In this document: positions 1 to 5,307 of the stretch, one piece after another
Position numbering within the stretch: the first letter of the stretch is position 1
Layout of the letters: each line of letters opens with the position of its first letter
DNA from: Chitinophagales bacterium
GTDB taxonomy: Bacteria > Bacteroidota > Bacteroidia > Chitinophagales > UBA10324
Length of the DNA: 12,259 nt
Direction of reading: 5' to 3'
Assembly (NCBI GenBank): GCA_026786335.1
Contig: JAJAYG010000258.1
Span: 1 to 12,259, forward strand
Position numbers and translations under genes: made by a program
Notes under the pieces: generated by a model
Told to the model about the DNA's origin: nothing
Seen by the model: the letters and a program-made list of their open reading frames with translations, nothing else
Databases searched by the model: none

Positions 1-164
1 CATTTGCAACGCACCTGATTGAAGGCGGCGCCGATTTAAGAGCGGTGCAGGAAATGCTTGGTCATGAATCAATTACCACCACAGAAATTTACACCCACCT
101 CGATCGCGAATACCTTAGAGAAACATTGATGACTTACCATCCGCGTTTTCAAAAAGTAGTTTAG
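1..164 (+). CDS. xerD: Tyrosine recombinase XerD, C-terminal end (partial)
   Basis: Only the C-terminus is in the window; the first complete codon is at position 3 and the gene ends with TAG at 162-164. The 53 visible residues begin [17 protein letters not shown] and continue through [15 protein letters not shown] to a final HPRFQKVV. This is the end of the phage-integrase catalytic domain. The His of LGH is the third catalytic basic residue and the Tyr of EIYTH is the nucleophile that forms the 3'-phosphotyrosyl bond. The upstream Arg and most of the R-H-S-F motif lie outside the window. XerC/XerD resolve chromosome dimers at dif at the division septum. The tail length and the closing HPR resemble housekeeping Xer proteins rather than phage or transposon integrases. 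XerD is preferred over XerC because this tail matches Bacteroidota XerD as I recall it, but the paralogues are hard to separate from 50 residues. No dif site is visible nearby. Confidence 0.85.
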   Translation, partial: FATHLIEGGADLRAVQEMLGHESITTTEIYTHLDREYLRETLMTYHPRFQKVV

Positions 165-258
165 CATGGCAGTTTTAATAATTTCCTGATCTGATTTTTC
201 TGTTCATAAATAAAAAAAAGAATCTTCTTTAGCATCACCAAAAAGCGTTTTGAATTTA

Positions 259-266
259 TACATTTG
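259..266 (+). promoter_or_regulatory. Bacteroidota -7 promoter box (TACATTTG)
   Basis: TACATTTG matches the Bacteroidota sigma-A -7 consensus TAnnTTTG exactly and is followed by C, as is common. It ends 24 nt before the ATG of the asparaginase gene, giving a short leader. No convincing -33 TTTG lies at the expected distance. No Shine-Dalgarno sequence precedes the ATG, which is normal for this phylum. Confidence 0.6.
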
Positions 267-290
267 CTGCCCCTTTAATAAAAATTGGTG

Positions 291-1211
291 ATGAAGAAAT
301 TTGGAATTGCAGTGCATGGCGGAGCAGGCGTAATGAGCAAAAGAAAACTAACTCCTGAGCGCGAAAAAATTTACAGAGATGGATTGGAAGAAGCGCTGAA
401 TTTTGGTTATCAGATTCTTGAAAAAGGCGGTAGCTCATTGGATGCGGTGGAAGCAGCAGTGCAATCACTCGAAGATTTCCCTTTGTTCAATGCAGGCAAA
501 GGCGCTGTGTTTAATCATGATGGCAAACATGAGATGGATGCTTCGATTATGGAAGGCAAAGATTTATTTGCAGGTGCAGTAACCGGAATAAAAAATATTA
601 AGAACCCAGTTACACTCGCAAAGGCAATCATGCAACAATCTGATTTGGTTTTCCTGAGTGGTGATGGAGCAGAGAAATTTGCACAAGAATATAAAATTGA
701 ATTTGCTGATGATGAATATTTTTTTTCGCAAGAAAGATTTGATCAGTTGCAGCGCGCATTAAAAAAAAGTGTAGTGACTTTGGATGACGGTGCCGATAAA
801 AAATTTAGTACAGTAGGTGCTGTCGCTTTAGACAACAAAGGAAATCTCGCCGCCGCAACTTCTACCGGCGGACTCACCAACAAACGCTTCGGACGAATTG
901 GCGACAGCCCAATGATTGGTGCAGGAACTTATGCAAACAATAAAACCTGCGCAGTAAGTTGCACGGGACACGGCGAATATTTTATTCGTGCTGTGGTGGC
1001 TTATGATATACATGCTCTCATGGATTACAAAGGCATGTTGCTAAAAGAAGCAGTTGATTTTGTAGTAAAGAAAAAACTTGTTGACTTCAATGCCGAAGGC
1101 GGACTGATTGCCATTGATAAATTCGGTAACATCGAAATGCCCTTTAACTCCGAAGGCATGTACCGCGCCTGCAGAAGAAATGGTGACGAAACTTTGGTGG
1201 CGATTTATTAG
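291..1211 (+). CDS. Isoaspartyl peptidase / L-asparaginase (plant-type, Ntn-hydrolase)
   Basis: This 306-residue enzyme belongs to asparaginase_2 (IaaA/EcAIII type). It hydrolyses isoaspartyl dipeptides from protein repair or turnover, and L-asparagine. Landmarks are the N-terminal GIAVHGGAG, the FNAGKGAVF segment near residues 66-74, the autocleavage region FSTVGAVALD with nucleophile Thr174, the LAAATSTGG loop, GDSPMIGAGTYAN, and the substrate-binding CTGHGE. Family members are made as one chain and self-cleave just before the catalytic Thr into alpha and beta subunits. Length is typical. The frame is also open upstream through TTG (285) and GTG (288), but ATG 291 places MKKFGIAVHGG at the usual start and follows the TACATTTG box. 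No signal peptide is seen, so a cytoplasmic location is expected. The residue before the catalytic Thr is Ser rather than the usual Gly. It is probably monocistronic, as the next sequence on this strand is a pseudogene. Confidence 0.95.
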   Translation: MKKFGIAVHGGAGVMSKRKLTPEREKIYRDGLEEALNFGYQILEKGGSSLDAVEAAVQSLEDFPLFNAGKGAVFNHDGKHEMDASIMEGKDLFAGAVTGIKNIKNPVTLAKAIMQQSDLVFLSGDGAEKFAQEYKIEFADDEYFFSQERFDQLQRALKKSVVTLDDGADKKFSTVGAVALDNKGNLAAATSTGGLTNKRFGRIGDSPMIGAGTYANNKTCAVSCTGHGEYFIRAVVAYDIHALMDYKGMLLKEAVDFVVKKKLVDFNAEGGLIAIDKFGNIEMPFNSEGMYRACRRNGDETLVAIY

Positions 1212-1224
1212 TGATGTGATATTG

Positions 1225-1282
1225 AAGTGAAAGAAACATTTATGATTTTGCGAGCTTACTCTTGAGGTTATTTCTTTTACTT
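1225..1282 (+). terminator. Long-loop inverted repeat downstream of asparaginase, possible weak terminator
   Basis: AAGTGAAAGAAA (1225-1236) pairs with TTTCTTTTACTT (1271-1282) over 12 bp, with a single G-U pair. The loop is 34 nt. The stem is AT-rich and has no clean U-tract, so it is not a classical terminator. Its position 13 nt after the stop codon makes an RNA 3'-end role possible, but this is weak. Confidence 0.25.
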
Positions 1283-1342
1283 ACAAGTGACTTTAATTAG
1301 TGATAATAAAACTTAAATTCACCTTCCCTATTTCCGATAGTT

Positions 1343-1525
1343 ATGAAATTGTTTCTCGCTTTTCTTATTTCATTTTATTACTATGAAGCTCTATTTGCGC
1401 AAGCAGGAATTCTTGATAATTAATTTAGTACAAAAGGAATGCTTACTACTTCTATAGGAACATCTGATGATATCTCATTTTCAGTCGCAATTCAATCTGA
1501 TGGAAAAATAATTGCAGCAGGATAG
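1343..1525 (+). pseudogene. Remnant of a secreted delta-60 repeat protein
   Basis: An ATG at 1343 opens a signal peptide (MKLFLAFLISFYYYEALFAQ) followed by AGILDN and an in-frame TAA at 1421-1423. The same frame then continues FSTKGMLTTSIGTSDD, ISFSVAIQSDGKIIAAG, and meets TAG at 1523-1525. The two halves joined match the start of a delta-60 repeat unit (LDxxFxxxGxxTT...SVAIQSDGKIxxAG), a beta-propeller-like repeat found in many copies in large secreted Bacteroidota proteins. Intact members run to hundreds of residues, often with a T9SS tail, whereas here only about one repeat survives. The gene is therefore broken twice, by a nonsense codon after 26 residues and by loss of everything after the first repeat. 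The second stop coincides with the start of a palindromic-repeat-like sequence. The repeat assignment is from motif recognition and has not been tested by a profile search. Confidence 0.7.
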
Positions 1526-1552
1526 CTTCCCCTTTTGGGAGGTTGGTGGGGC
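1525..1552. repeat. Degenerate GC-rich palindromic intergenic repeat (possible second copy)
   Basis: A C-rich run (CTTCCCC), a T-rich centre and a G-rich run (GGGAGG, then GGTGGGG) copy the layout of the element at 3394-3430. The stem is imperfect. It lies exactly between the truncated delta-60 remnant and the 3' end of the convergent LRR gene. Relationship to the other element is suggested by architecture, not by strong identity. Confidence 0.35.
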
Positions 1553-1556
1553 CACT

Positions 1557-2306
1557 CTACTTCATCACAATTCTAAACCGCTGCACATTCGCTCTCCCCA
1601 TACAAGCGGGAACATAAATAGTTGCATCCACATACAAAGTTTCGAGGTTGCGATTGTTGCAAAGTGTTTCGGGAATGTGCAAGAGCGCACCTGCGTTTGC
1701 AACATCTAATTCGGTGAGAGCGGTTAAGTTGCCGATTGAATTCGGGAGTTCGCTCAAATCATTTCTTCCTAAATATAAAAATCTTGTTGCCGTCATTAAA
1801 CCAATCTCATCCGGAATATTTTTCAAACTGTTTCCGTTTGCATAAAAATATTCCAGGTTGGTGAGTCTGCCAATGGTATGTGGTAATGAATCAAGATAGT
1901 TGCTGCTCACATTCAACTCTTTTAATGCAGTAAGATTTCCAATGCTGTTTGGCAATTGATTCAATTGATTGTCCTGCAAAAAAACAGTCCGCAGTTTTTT
2001 GCAATTGCCAATTTCAGCATTCATCTTTTTTAATCTTGAGCTGGTAACAGAAAGTTTTTCGAGATTGGTGAGTGCGCCAATTTCTTTTGGTAATGAATCA
2101 ATATGGCAGCGAAAAAGAATTAACTCACGCAGGTATTTTAGTTTCGAAATTTCGGGCGGCAATGTTCCCAAACTTTTGTTGGTGATTTTTAATCGCTCAA
2201 CATGTTCAGGATTTTGCAACGCTGCATCGAGAGAAGAATATGTTTTTACGGTTGCGCAACCATTCAACATAACAGCAATTAAAAAAAGGAATACCACTCT
2301 GACCAT
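1557..2306 (-). CDS. Leucine-rich-repeat lipoprotein
   Basis: This 249-residue protein starts MVRVVFLFLIAVMLNGC. A short basic n-region, a hydrophobic core and a lipobox-like LNGC point to export and lipidation at Cys17, so an envelope lipoprotein is likely. Residues ~37-226 are leucine-rich repeats of the SHOC2/plant-intracellular type. The Leu/Met/Ile-Pro or equivalent positions fall at 49, 72, 95, 118, 141, 164 and 187, exactly 23 residues apart, with one more at 211. Two units contain the identical stretch LPNSIGNLTAL, suggesting internal duplication. Such repeats form a curved solenoid that binds proteins or peptides, and no catalytic domain is present. The final ~20 residues look like a capping segment. 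It lies 73 nt downstream of the broken protease on the same strand and is convergent with the delta-60 remnant. No disruption is visible. The biological partner cannot be told from sequence. Confidence 0.85.
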   Translation of the reverse strand: MVRVVFLFLIAVMLNGCATVKTYSSLDAALQNPEHVERLKITNKSLGTLPPEISKLKYLRELILFRCHIDSLPKEIGALTNLEKLSVTSSRLKKMNAEIGNCKKLRTVFLQDNQLNQLPNSIGNLTALKELNVSSNYLDSLPHTIGRLTNLEYFYANGNSLKNIPDEIGLMTATRFLYLGRNDLSELPNSIGNLTALTELDVANAGALLHIPETLCNNRNLETLYVDATIYVPACMGRANVQRFRIVMK

Positions 2307-2310
2307 TCAT

Positions 2311-2318
2311 CAAAGTTA
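2311..2318 (-). promoter_or_regulatory. Candidate -7 box abutting the LRR gene start (TAACTTTG)
   Basis: Read on the minus strand, TAACTTTG fits TAnnTTTG exactly. It ends only 4 nt before the ATG at 2306, so transcription from it would start at or next to the start codon and give an almost leaderless mRNA. No clear -33 TTG is present, so this may be a chance match. Confidence 0.3.
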
Positions 2319-2379
2319 ATTGGAGAATATCATGTGTGAGTGAAAAGAAAAAAAATTACAGAATGATGATGCATCAATT

Positions 2380-2784
2380 TTACTTCAGCTTCATCGGCGC
2401 ATAGTAGGGACTTTCGGGATTGATAACCATGAATTGATTTTTCATGTCCAGCACAACATCCGTATCCTCCATGGGAATTGCAATAAGTAATACTTCATTG
2501 TCTTTCGTTGCTACTGCAAGGCAAACAGTTTGGCGATTCTTAAAGTTGACCCATAAAGGGCCTACAATCGGAAGTTTAACAACACTGCCTTCAGCCATTC
2601 GAAACTCACGGGTTTCAACTACAGGTAATTCTAATTGCACCATAATGTGCTCGGGTAACGCAAGCATTTATGCGCCACTATCGCAAAGTGCTTTTACCGA
2701 AACAGTTTTTAAATCTGACTCAGCTAACAATTTTCTGTCAGAAATTCGAGTTGAAAAAATGAAAATGCTGAAACTCCGAACGAC
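2380..2784 (-). pseudogene. Clan AA (retropepsin-like) aspartic protease, nonsense-broken at the catalytic motif
   Basis: From 2667 down, a 95-codon frame encodes MLALPEHIMVQLELP, then IVGPLWVNFKNR, then IAIPMEDTDVVLD and INPESPYYAP. This matches the body and C-terminus of the small bacterial clan AA aspartic proteases. The frame continues upstream of that ATG through a TAA at 2668-2670, and the four codons before the stop read D-S-G-A, the catalytic Asp motif. Joined, the text is KALCDSGA-stop-MLALPEH. Related proteins commonly read DSGAYMLA, so TAA fits a one-base change from a Tyr codon. The upstream frame is open to 2784 but has no ATG, and its N-terminal part does not look like the family, so the 5' end is also lost. 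The 95-residue product alone would lack the catalytic Asp. Chain length of intact relatives (~120-140 residues) fits a small dimeric enzyme. Family assignment is firm on motifs; function in the host is unknown. Confidence 0.75.
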
Positions 2785-2855
2785 TCAGTAGGCCACACAG
2801 CTAATTGCGGAGGAAGGTTAACATCAATCCAAAACTCAGCATCATCAAGTTGCAT
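2724..2855 (-). pseudogene. DUF5615 PIN-like toxin, N-terminal fragment (43 codons)
   Basis: An ATG at 2855 overlaps the 3' end of the DUF433 gene by 11 nt. It starts MQLDDAEFWIDVNLPPQLAVW, followed by SFGVSAFSFFQLEFLTENC and TAG at 2724-2726. The FWIDVNLPPQLA segment with its acidic residue (Asp11), and the later SAFSFFQLEFL, match the first third of DUF5615 (Mut7-C-like, PIN-fold) proteins. These are the usual partners of DUF433 antitoxins in VapBC45-like modules. Intact members run to about 110-120 residues and contain a later TKDxDF motif, absent here. At the stop, another frame reads SDRKLLAES, which resembles the next conserved DUF5615 segment, so a frameshift near 2733-2743 is likely. 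The sequence then runs into the aspartic protease. The start and gene coupling are normal; the toxin is inactive by truncation. Confidence 0.65.
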
Positions 2856-3072
2856 AGATCACGGGATGATCAAGTTTCAATGCTGCATACCTTAGGCACG
2901 CCTTGATGTCATCAGCTTCGAGATAAGGAAAGTCAGAAAGAATTTCTTCGGGCTTCATTTCGTTCGCAAGCATTTCTAAAACATCTTGAACCCGGAATCG
3001 CATGCCACGAATAATTGGCTTTCCTCCCAAAATTCCATGATCAGTAGTAATTCTTTTCAACAGATCTTCCAT
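2845..3072 (-). CDS. DUF433 family antitoxin-like protein (downstream copy)
   Basis: This 75-residue protein begins MEDLLKRITTDHGILGGKPIIRG and continues RFRVQDVLEML, IL..FPYLEADDIKACLRYA. DUF433 proteins are small DNA-binding, helix-turn-helix-like antitoxins (VapB45-like). The hallmark GGKPIIRGxRxxVxDVL and the later FP-LxxxDIxxxLxYA helix are both present. The gene starts 17 nt after the other DUF433 gene and overlaps the DUF5615 stump by 11 nt, the classical antitoxin-toxin arrangement. With the toxin truncated, it may now be a solitary autoregulator or simply a relic. The reading frame itself shows no damage. Confidence 0.9.
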   Translation of the reverse strand: MEDLLKRITTDHGILGGKPIIRGMRFRVQDVLEMLANEMKPEEILSDFPYLEADDIKACLRYAALKLDHPVIYAT

Positions 3073-3089
3073 AGAATTCTTTTTAAAAG

Positions 3090-3311
3090 TTAGTTAAAGT
3101 TGATTGGTTGGTTATTGGTTAAGAACGCATCTGCAAGGTGCAATACGTCAAGTGCATATTCTTTTTTTACTGAAGGGAAATTTTCCAAAAATTCTTCAAG
3201 GGTTTCCGTTTCAAGCCAATCAAATAACGACATCACAGGAACACGGGTACCGCTAAACACCGGTGTACCTCCCATTATTTCAGGATCAATATTGATTGCG
3301 TTTGTTTTCAT
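3090..3311 (-). CDS. DUF433 family antitoxin-like protein (upstream copy)
   Basis: This 73-residue protein has the typical N-terminus INIDPEIMGGTPVFSGTRVPV, then a LFDWLE and LEEFLENFPSV helix-turn-helix-like stretch and a final YALDVLHLA helix. The frame extends upstream to a TTG at 3326, but ATG 3311 gives MKTNAINIDPE, the usual start for the family, and sits 16 nt past a good -7 box. In most genomes a DUF433 gene is followed by its own DUF5615 toxin; here it is followed after 17 nt by a second, quite different DUF433 gene. It has either lost its partner or shares the stump further down. It is likely the first gene of the minus-strand run 3311-2380. Confidence 0.9.
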   Translation of the reverse strand: MKTNAINIDPEIMGGTPVFSGTRVPVMSLFDWLETETLEEFLENFPSVKKEYALDVLHLADAFLTNNQPINFN

Positions 3312-3327
3312 TGTAATTATTTTCAAA

Positions 3328-3335
3328 CAAACCTA
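3328..3335 (-). promoter_or_regulatory. -7 promoter box for the DUF433 gene pair (TAGGTTTG)
   Basis: On the minus strand TAGGTTTG matches TAnnTTTG exactly and ends 16 nt before ATG 3311. It supports the ATG rather than the upstream TTG (3326) as start, since the TTG would lie within or before the predicted transcription start. A -33 element is not evident. Confidence 0.5.
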
Positions 3336-3393
3336 CATTAAATTTTATTTCTCACAGAGATTTTAAAAACTGTTTGAGCTAGGCATGCGTAAG

Positions 3394-3430
3394 CCACCCC
3401 TCTCCTTTTCGGAGAGGGGCAGGGGTGAGG
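3394..3430. repeat. GC-rich palindromic intergenic repeat
   Basis: A perfect 9-bp stem, CCCCTCTCC (3397-3405) and GGAGAGGGG (3411-3419), encloses a TTTTC loop. It is followed by a second G-rich arm, AGGGGTGAGG, that could pair alternatively with the CCACCCCTC side. It stands out sharply from the AT-rich surroundings. Similar CCCTCTCC...GGAGAGGG elements are, from general knowledge, scattered between genes in many Bacteroidota genomes. It sits between the 3' end of the P5C dehydrogenase gene and the promoter of the DUF433 pair. It may act as an mRNA-stabilising or terminating hairpin, but there is no T-tract. Confidence 0.7.
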
Positions 3431-3480
3431 AAGTCAAAATAGTTTTAAAGCAGAATGCAAAAATTTGATGGTAATAAAAT

Positions 3481-5112
3481 TTATTGCTCACTCATAAACG
3501 GATAGCGGTAATCTGTTGGCGGAACTAAAGTTTCTTTAATTGAACGTGGTGAAGTCCAGCGTAAAAGATTGATCATGCTGCCTGCTTTATCATTGGTGCC
3601 GCTTGCTCTTGCACCGCCAAAAGGTTGTTGCGCAACCACCGCGCCGGTAGGTTTATCATTGATGTAAAAATTACCTGCTGCATTTACCAATCGCTTAGTT
3701 GCAAGCTCAACTGCATTGCGGTCTTGCGAAAAAATACAACCCGTGAGTGCATAGTTAGAAGTGCTGTCAACCAAATCAAGCGTGTTTTTAAATTTCAATT
3801 CATCATACACATGCAGACTCAACACAGGGCCAAATAATTCTGTACACATCGTGGTGTACATAGGATCAGTCGCCTGTATCACTGTAGGTGAAATAAAATA
3901 TCCTTTGCTCTTATCGTAAGTTCCTCCGGTAATAATTTTTGCGCCGCGATCTTTCTTTGCACGATCAATATAACCTGCGAGTGAATCAAAAGAGTTTTCA
4001 TCAATCACTGCATTGATGAAGTTTCTGAAATCTTCCGTTGTTCCCATCCGGAATGATTCCACATCAGCAATCAATTTTGCTTTTACTTCTTTCCAAAGAT
4101 TTGAAGGAATGTAAGCACGCGAAGCAGCAGAACATTTTTGTCCCTGGTATTCAAATGATCCGCGTGATAACGCAGTCACCAATGAATTCACATCAGCACT
4201 CGGGTGAGCAAGCACAAAATCTTTTCCGCCGGTTTCACCAACAATTCGCGGATAAGATTTGTATCGAGAAATATTTTCTCCAATGGTTTTCCAGAATCCA
4301 TGAAACACACCTGTTGATCCGGTAAAATGTATTCCAGCAAAATCTGGATTACTGAAAACAATATTTCCTGTCTCGGCTCCGGGCGTATAAATTAAATTAA
4401 TCACGCCATCGGGTAATCCTGCTTCACGCAACACATCCATGATTACCCATGCAGAATATATTTGTGTGTTCGATGGTTTCCAAACAACAGTGTTACCCAT
4501 GATGGCTGCACTTGTTGGAAGATTACCCGCAATAGCAGTGAAGTTGAAAGGAGTAATTGCAAATACAAAACCTTCGAGCGGTCTCCACTCCATTCGATTC
4601 CAAATTCCTTTTAATGAACTTGGTTGCATCTGATAAATCTGCTCAGCAAATTTTACATTGAAGCGAAGAAAATCAATCAACTCGCAAGCGGCATCTATCT
4701 CTGCCTGAAAAGCATTCTTCGATTGGCACAACATGGTTGCAGCGTTAATGCGCGCACGATATTTTCCCGATAACAATTCAGCGGCTCTTAAAAATATAGC
4801 AGCACGATTTTCCCAACTCATGCTCTCCCAATTTTTCTTCGCTTTCATTGCGGCGCTTATTGCTTGCTTTACGTGCGATGCATTGCCTTTGTGATAATAG
4901 CCGAGCACATGCTTGTGTTCATGCGGAGGATGCATAGCAACTTTTTCTCCTGTGCGAATTTCTTTTCCGCCAATAAACATGGGCACATCGGCACTCTCCG
5001 ATTTCATTTGCTTCAATACAGCTTTCAGTTGTGTGCGTTCAAATGTGCCGGGTGCGTAAGTAAGATTGGTTTCGTTGTAAGGGATTGGGATGGTGAAGAT
5101 TCCGTTGTTCAT
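3481..5112 (-). CDS. pruA: 1-pyrroline-5-carboxylate (L-glutamate gamma-semialdehyde) dehydrogenase
   Basis: This 543-residue enzyme oxidises glutamate semialdehyde (from proline or ornithine) to glutamate with NAD+ in the cytoplasm. It is a full-length aldehyde dehydrogenase of the stand-alone P5CDH group (~540 residues, like the mitochondrial ALDH4 enzyme). Visible landmarks are the ITPFNFTAIAGNLP segment with oxyanion-site Asn190, the coenzyme-loop FTGSTG (263-268), GETGGKD with general-base Glu293, and YQGQKCSAASR with nucleophile Cys327. The C-terminal region NFYINDKPTGAVV, QQPFGGARASGTNDKAG binds the substrate carboxylate in this family. All expected catalytic residues are present. The ATG at 5112 fits the family N-terminus. 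No proline dehydrogenase gene lies in the window, so the first step of proline catabolism is encoded elsewhere. It is divergent from ftsK, across a 195-bp gap. Confidence 0.96.
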   Translation of the reverse strand: MNNGIFTIPIPYNETNLTYAPGTFERTQLKAVLKQMKSESADVPMFIGGKEIRTGEKVAMHPPHEHKHVLGYYHKGNASHVKQAISAAMKAKKNWESMSWENRAAIFLRAAELLSGKYRARINAATMLCQSKNAFQAEIDAACELIDFLRFNVKFAEQIYQMQPSSLKGIWNRMEWRPLEGFVFAITPFNFTAIAGNLPTSAAIMGNTVVWKPSNTQIYSAWVIMDVLREAGLPDGVINLIYTPGAETGNIVFSNPDFAGIHFTGSTGVFHGFWKTIGENISRYKSYPRIVGETGGKDFVLAHPSADVNSLVTALSRGSFEYQGQKCSAASRAYIPSNLWKEVKAKLIADVESFRMGTTEDFRNFINAVIDENSFDSLAGYIDRAKKDRGAKIITGGTYDKSKGYFISPTVIQATDPMYTTMCTELFGPVLSLHVYDELKFKNTLDLVDSTSNYALTGCIFSQDRNAVELATKRLVNAAGNFYINDKPTGAVVAQQPFGGARASGTNDKAGSMINLLRWTSPRSIKETLVPPTDYRYPFMSEQ

Positions 5113-5114
5113 GT

Positions 5115-5162
5115 GTGAATGGTGAATAGTGAAATGTGAAAAGTGAAAATGAAAAGTGAAAT
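5115..5162. repeat. Tandem 7-nt repeat (GTGAAxx) in the P5C dehydrogenase leader
   Basis: Units GTGAATG, GTGAATA, GTGAAAT and GTGAAAA follow one another with exact 7-nt spacing (5115, 5122, 5129, 5136). A 13-nt variant starts at 5143 and a last GTGAAAT at 5156. It directly abuts the start codon at 5112, so on the coding strand it reads as TTCAC-type repeats in the mRNA leader. Repeats of this kind can change length by slippage. Confidence 0.7.
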
Positions 5163-5197
5163 TAAATTATCAAATGATTGCTTGAAATACTTGGCAG

Positions 5198-5205
5198 CAA
5201 AGATA
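5198..5205 (-). promoter_or_regulatory. -7 promoter box for P5C dehydrogenase (TATCTTTG)
   Basis: On the minus strand TATCTTTG, followed by C, matches the TAnnTTTG consensus exactly. It would give an mRNA leader of roughly 80 nt that contains the 7-nt tandem repeat. No convincing -33 motif is seen. Confidence 0.5.
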
Positions 5206-5307
5206 GACGTTAATGCTTTTTACTGTTGAAAACTTTACCCACTCTAAAAATTCGCCCGCCCATGAGAAAGTAAATTTACAAGTTCACATTCTTAAGTGAA
5301 TTTATCT

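Noticed and set aside
212..230. AAAGAA/TTCTTT mini-hairpin between xerD and the asparaginase gene
   Set aside because: The stem is short and fully AT with a 2-nt loop; too weak to call a terminator.
1512..2319. Open frames of 65-116 codons on the + strand across the LRR gene
   Set aside because: They lie opposite the LRR coding sequence, whose 23-residue periodicity proves the minus-strand frame; the + products resemble nothing.
2660..2680. Programmed stop-codon readthrough or recoding at DSGA-TAA
   Set aside because: There is no in-frame start upstream, the 5' portion is out of frame with the toxin fragment, and no recoding structure is visible; decay is simpler.
2444..2791. 115-codon + strand frame opposite the protease
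   Set aside because: Ser/Thr-rich antisense frame; the minus-strand translation has clear protease motifs instead.
3099..3123. TTGG-rich tandem-like stretch
   Set aside because: It is the coding end of the upstream DUF433 gene (Asn/Gln/Pro codons), not an independent repeat.
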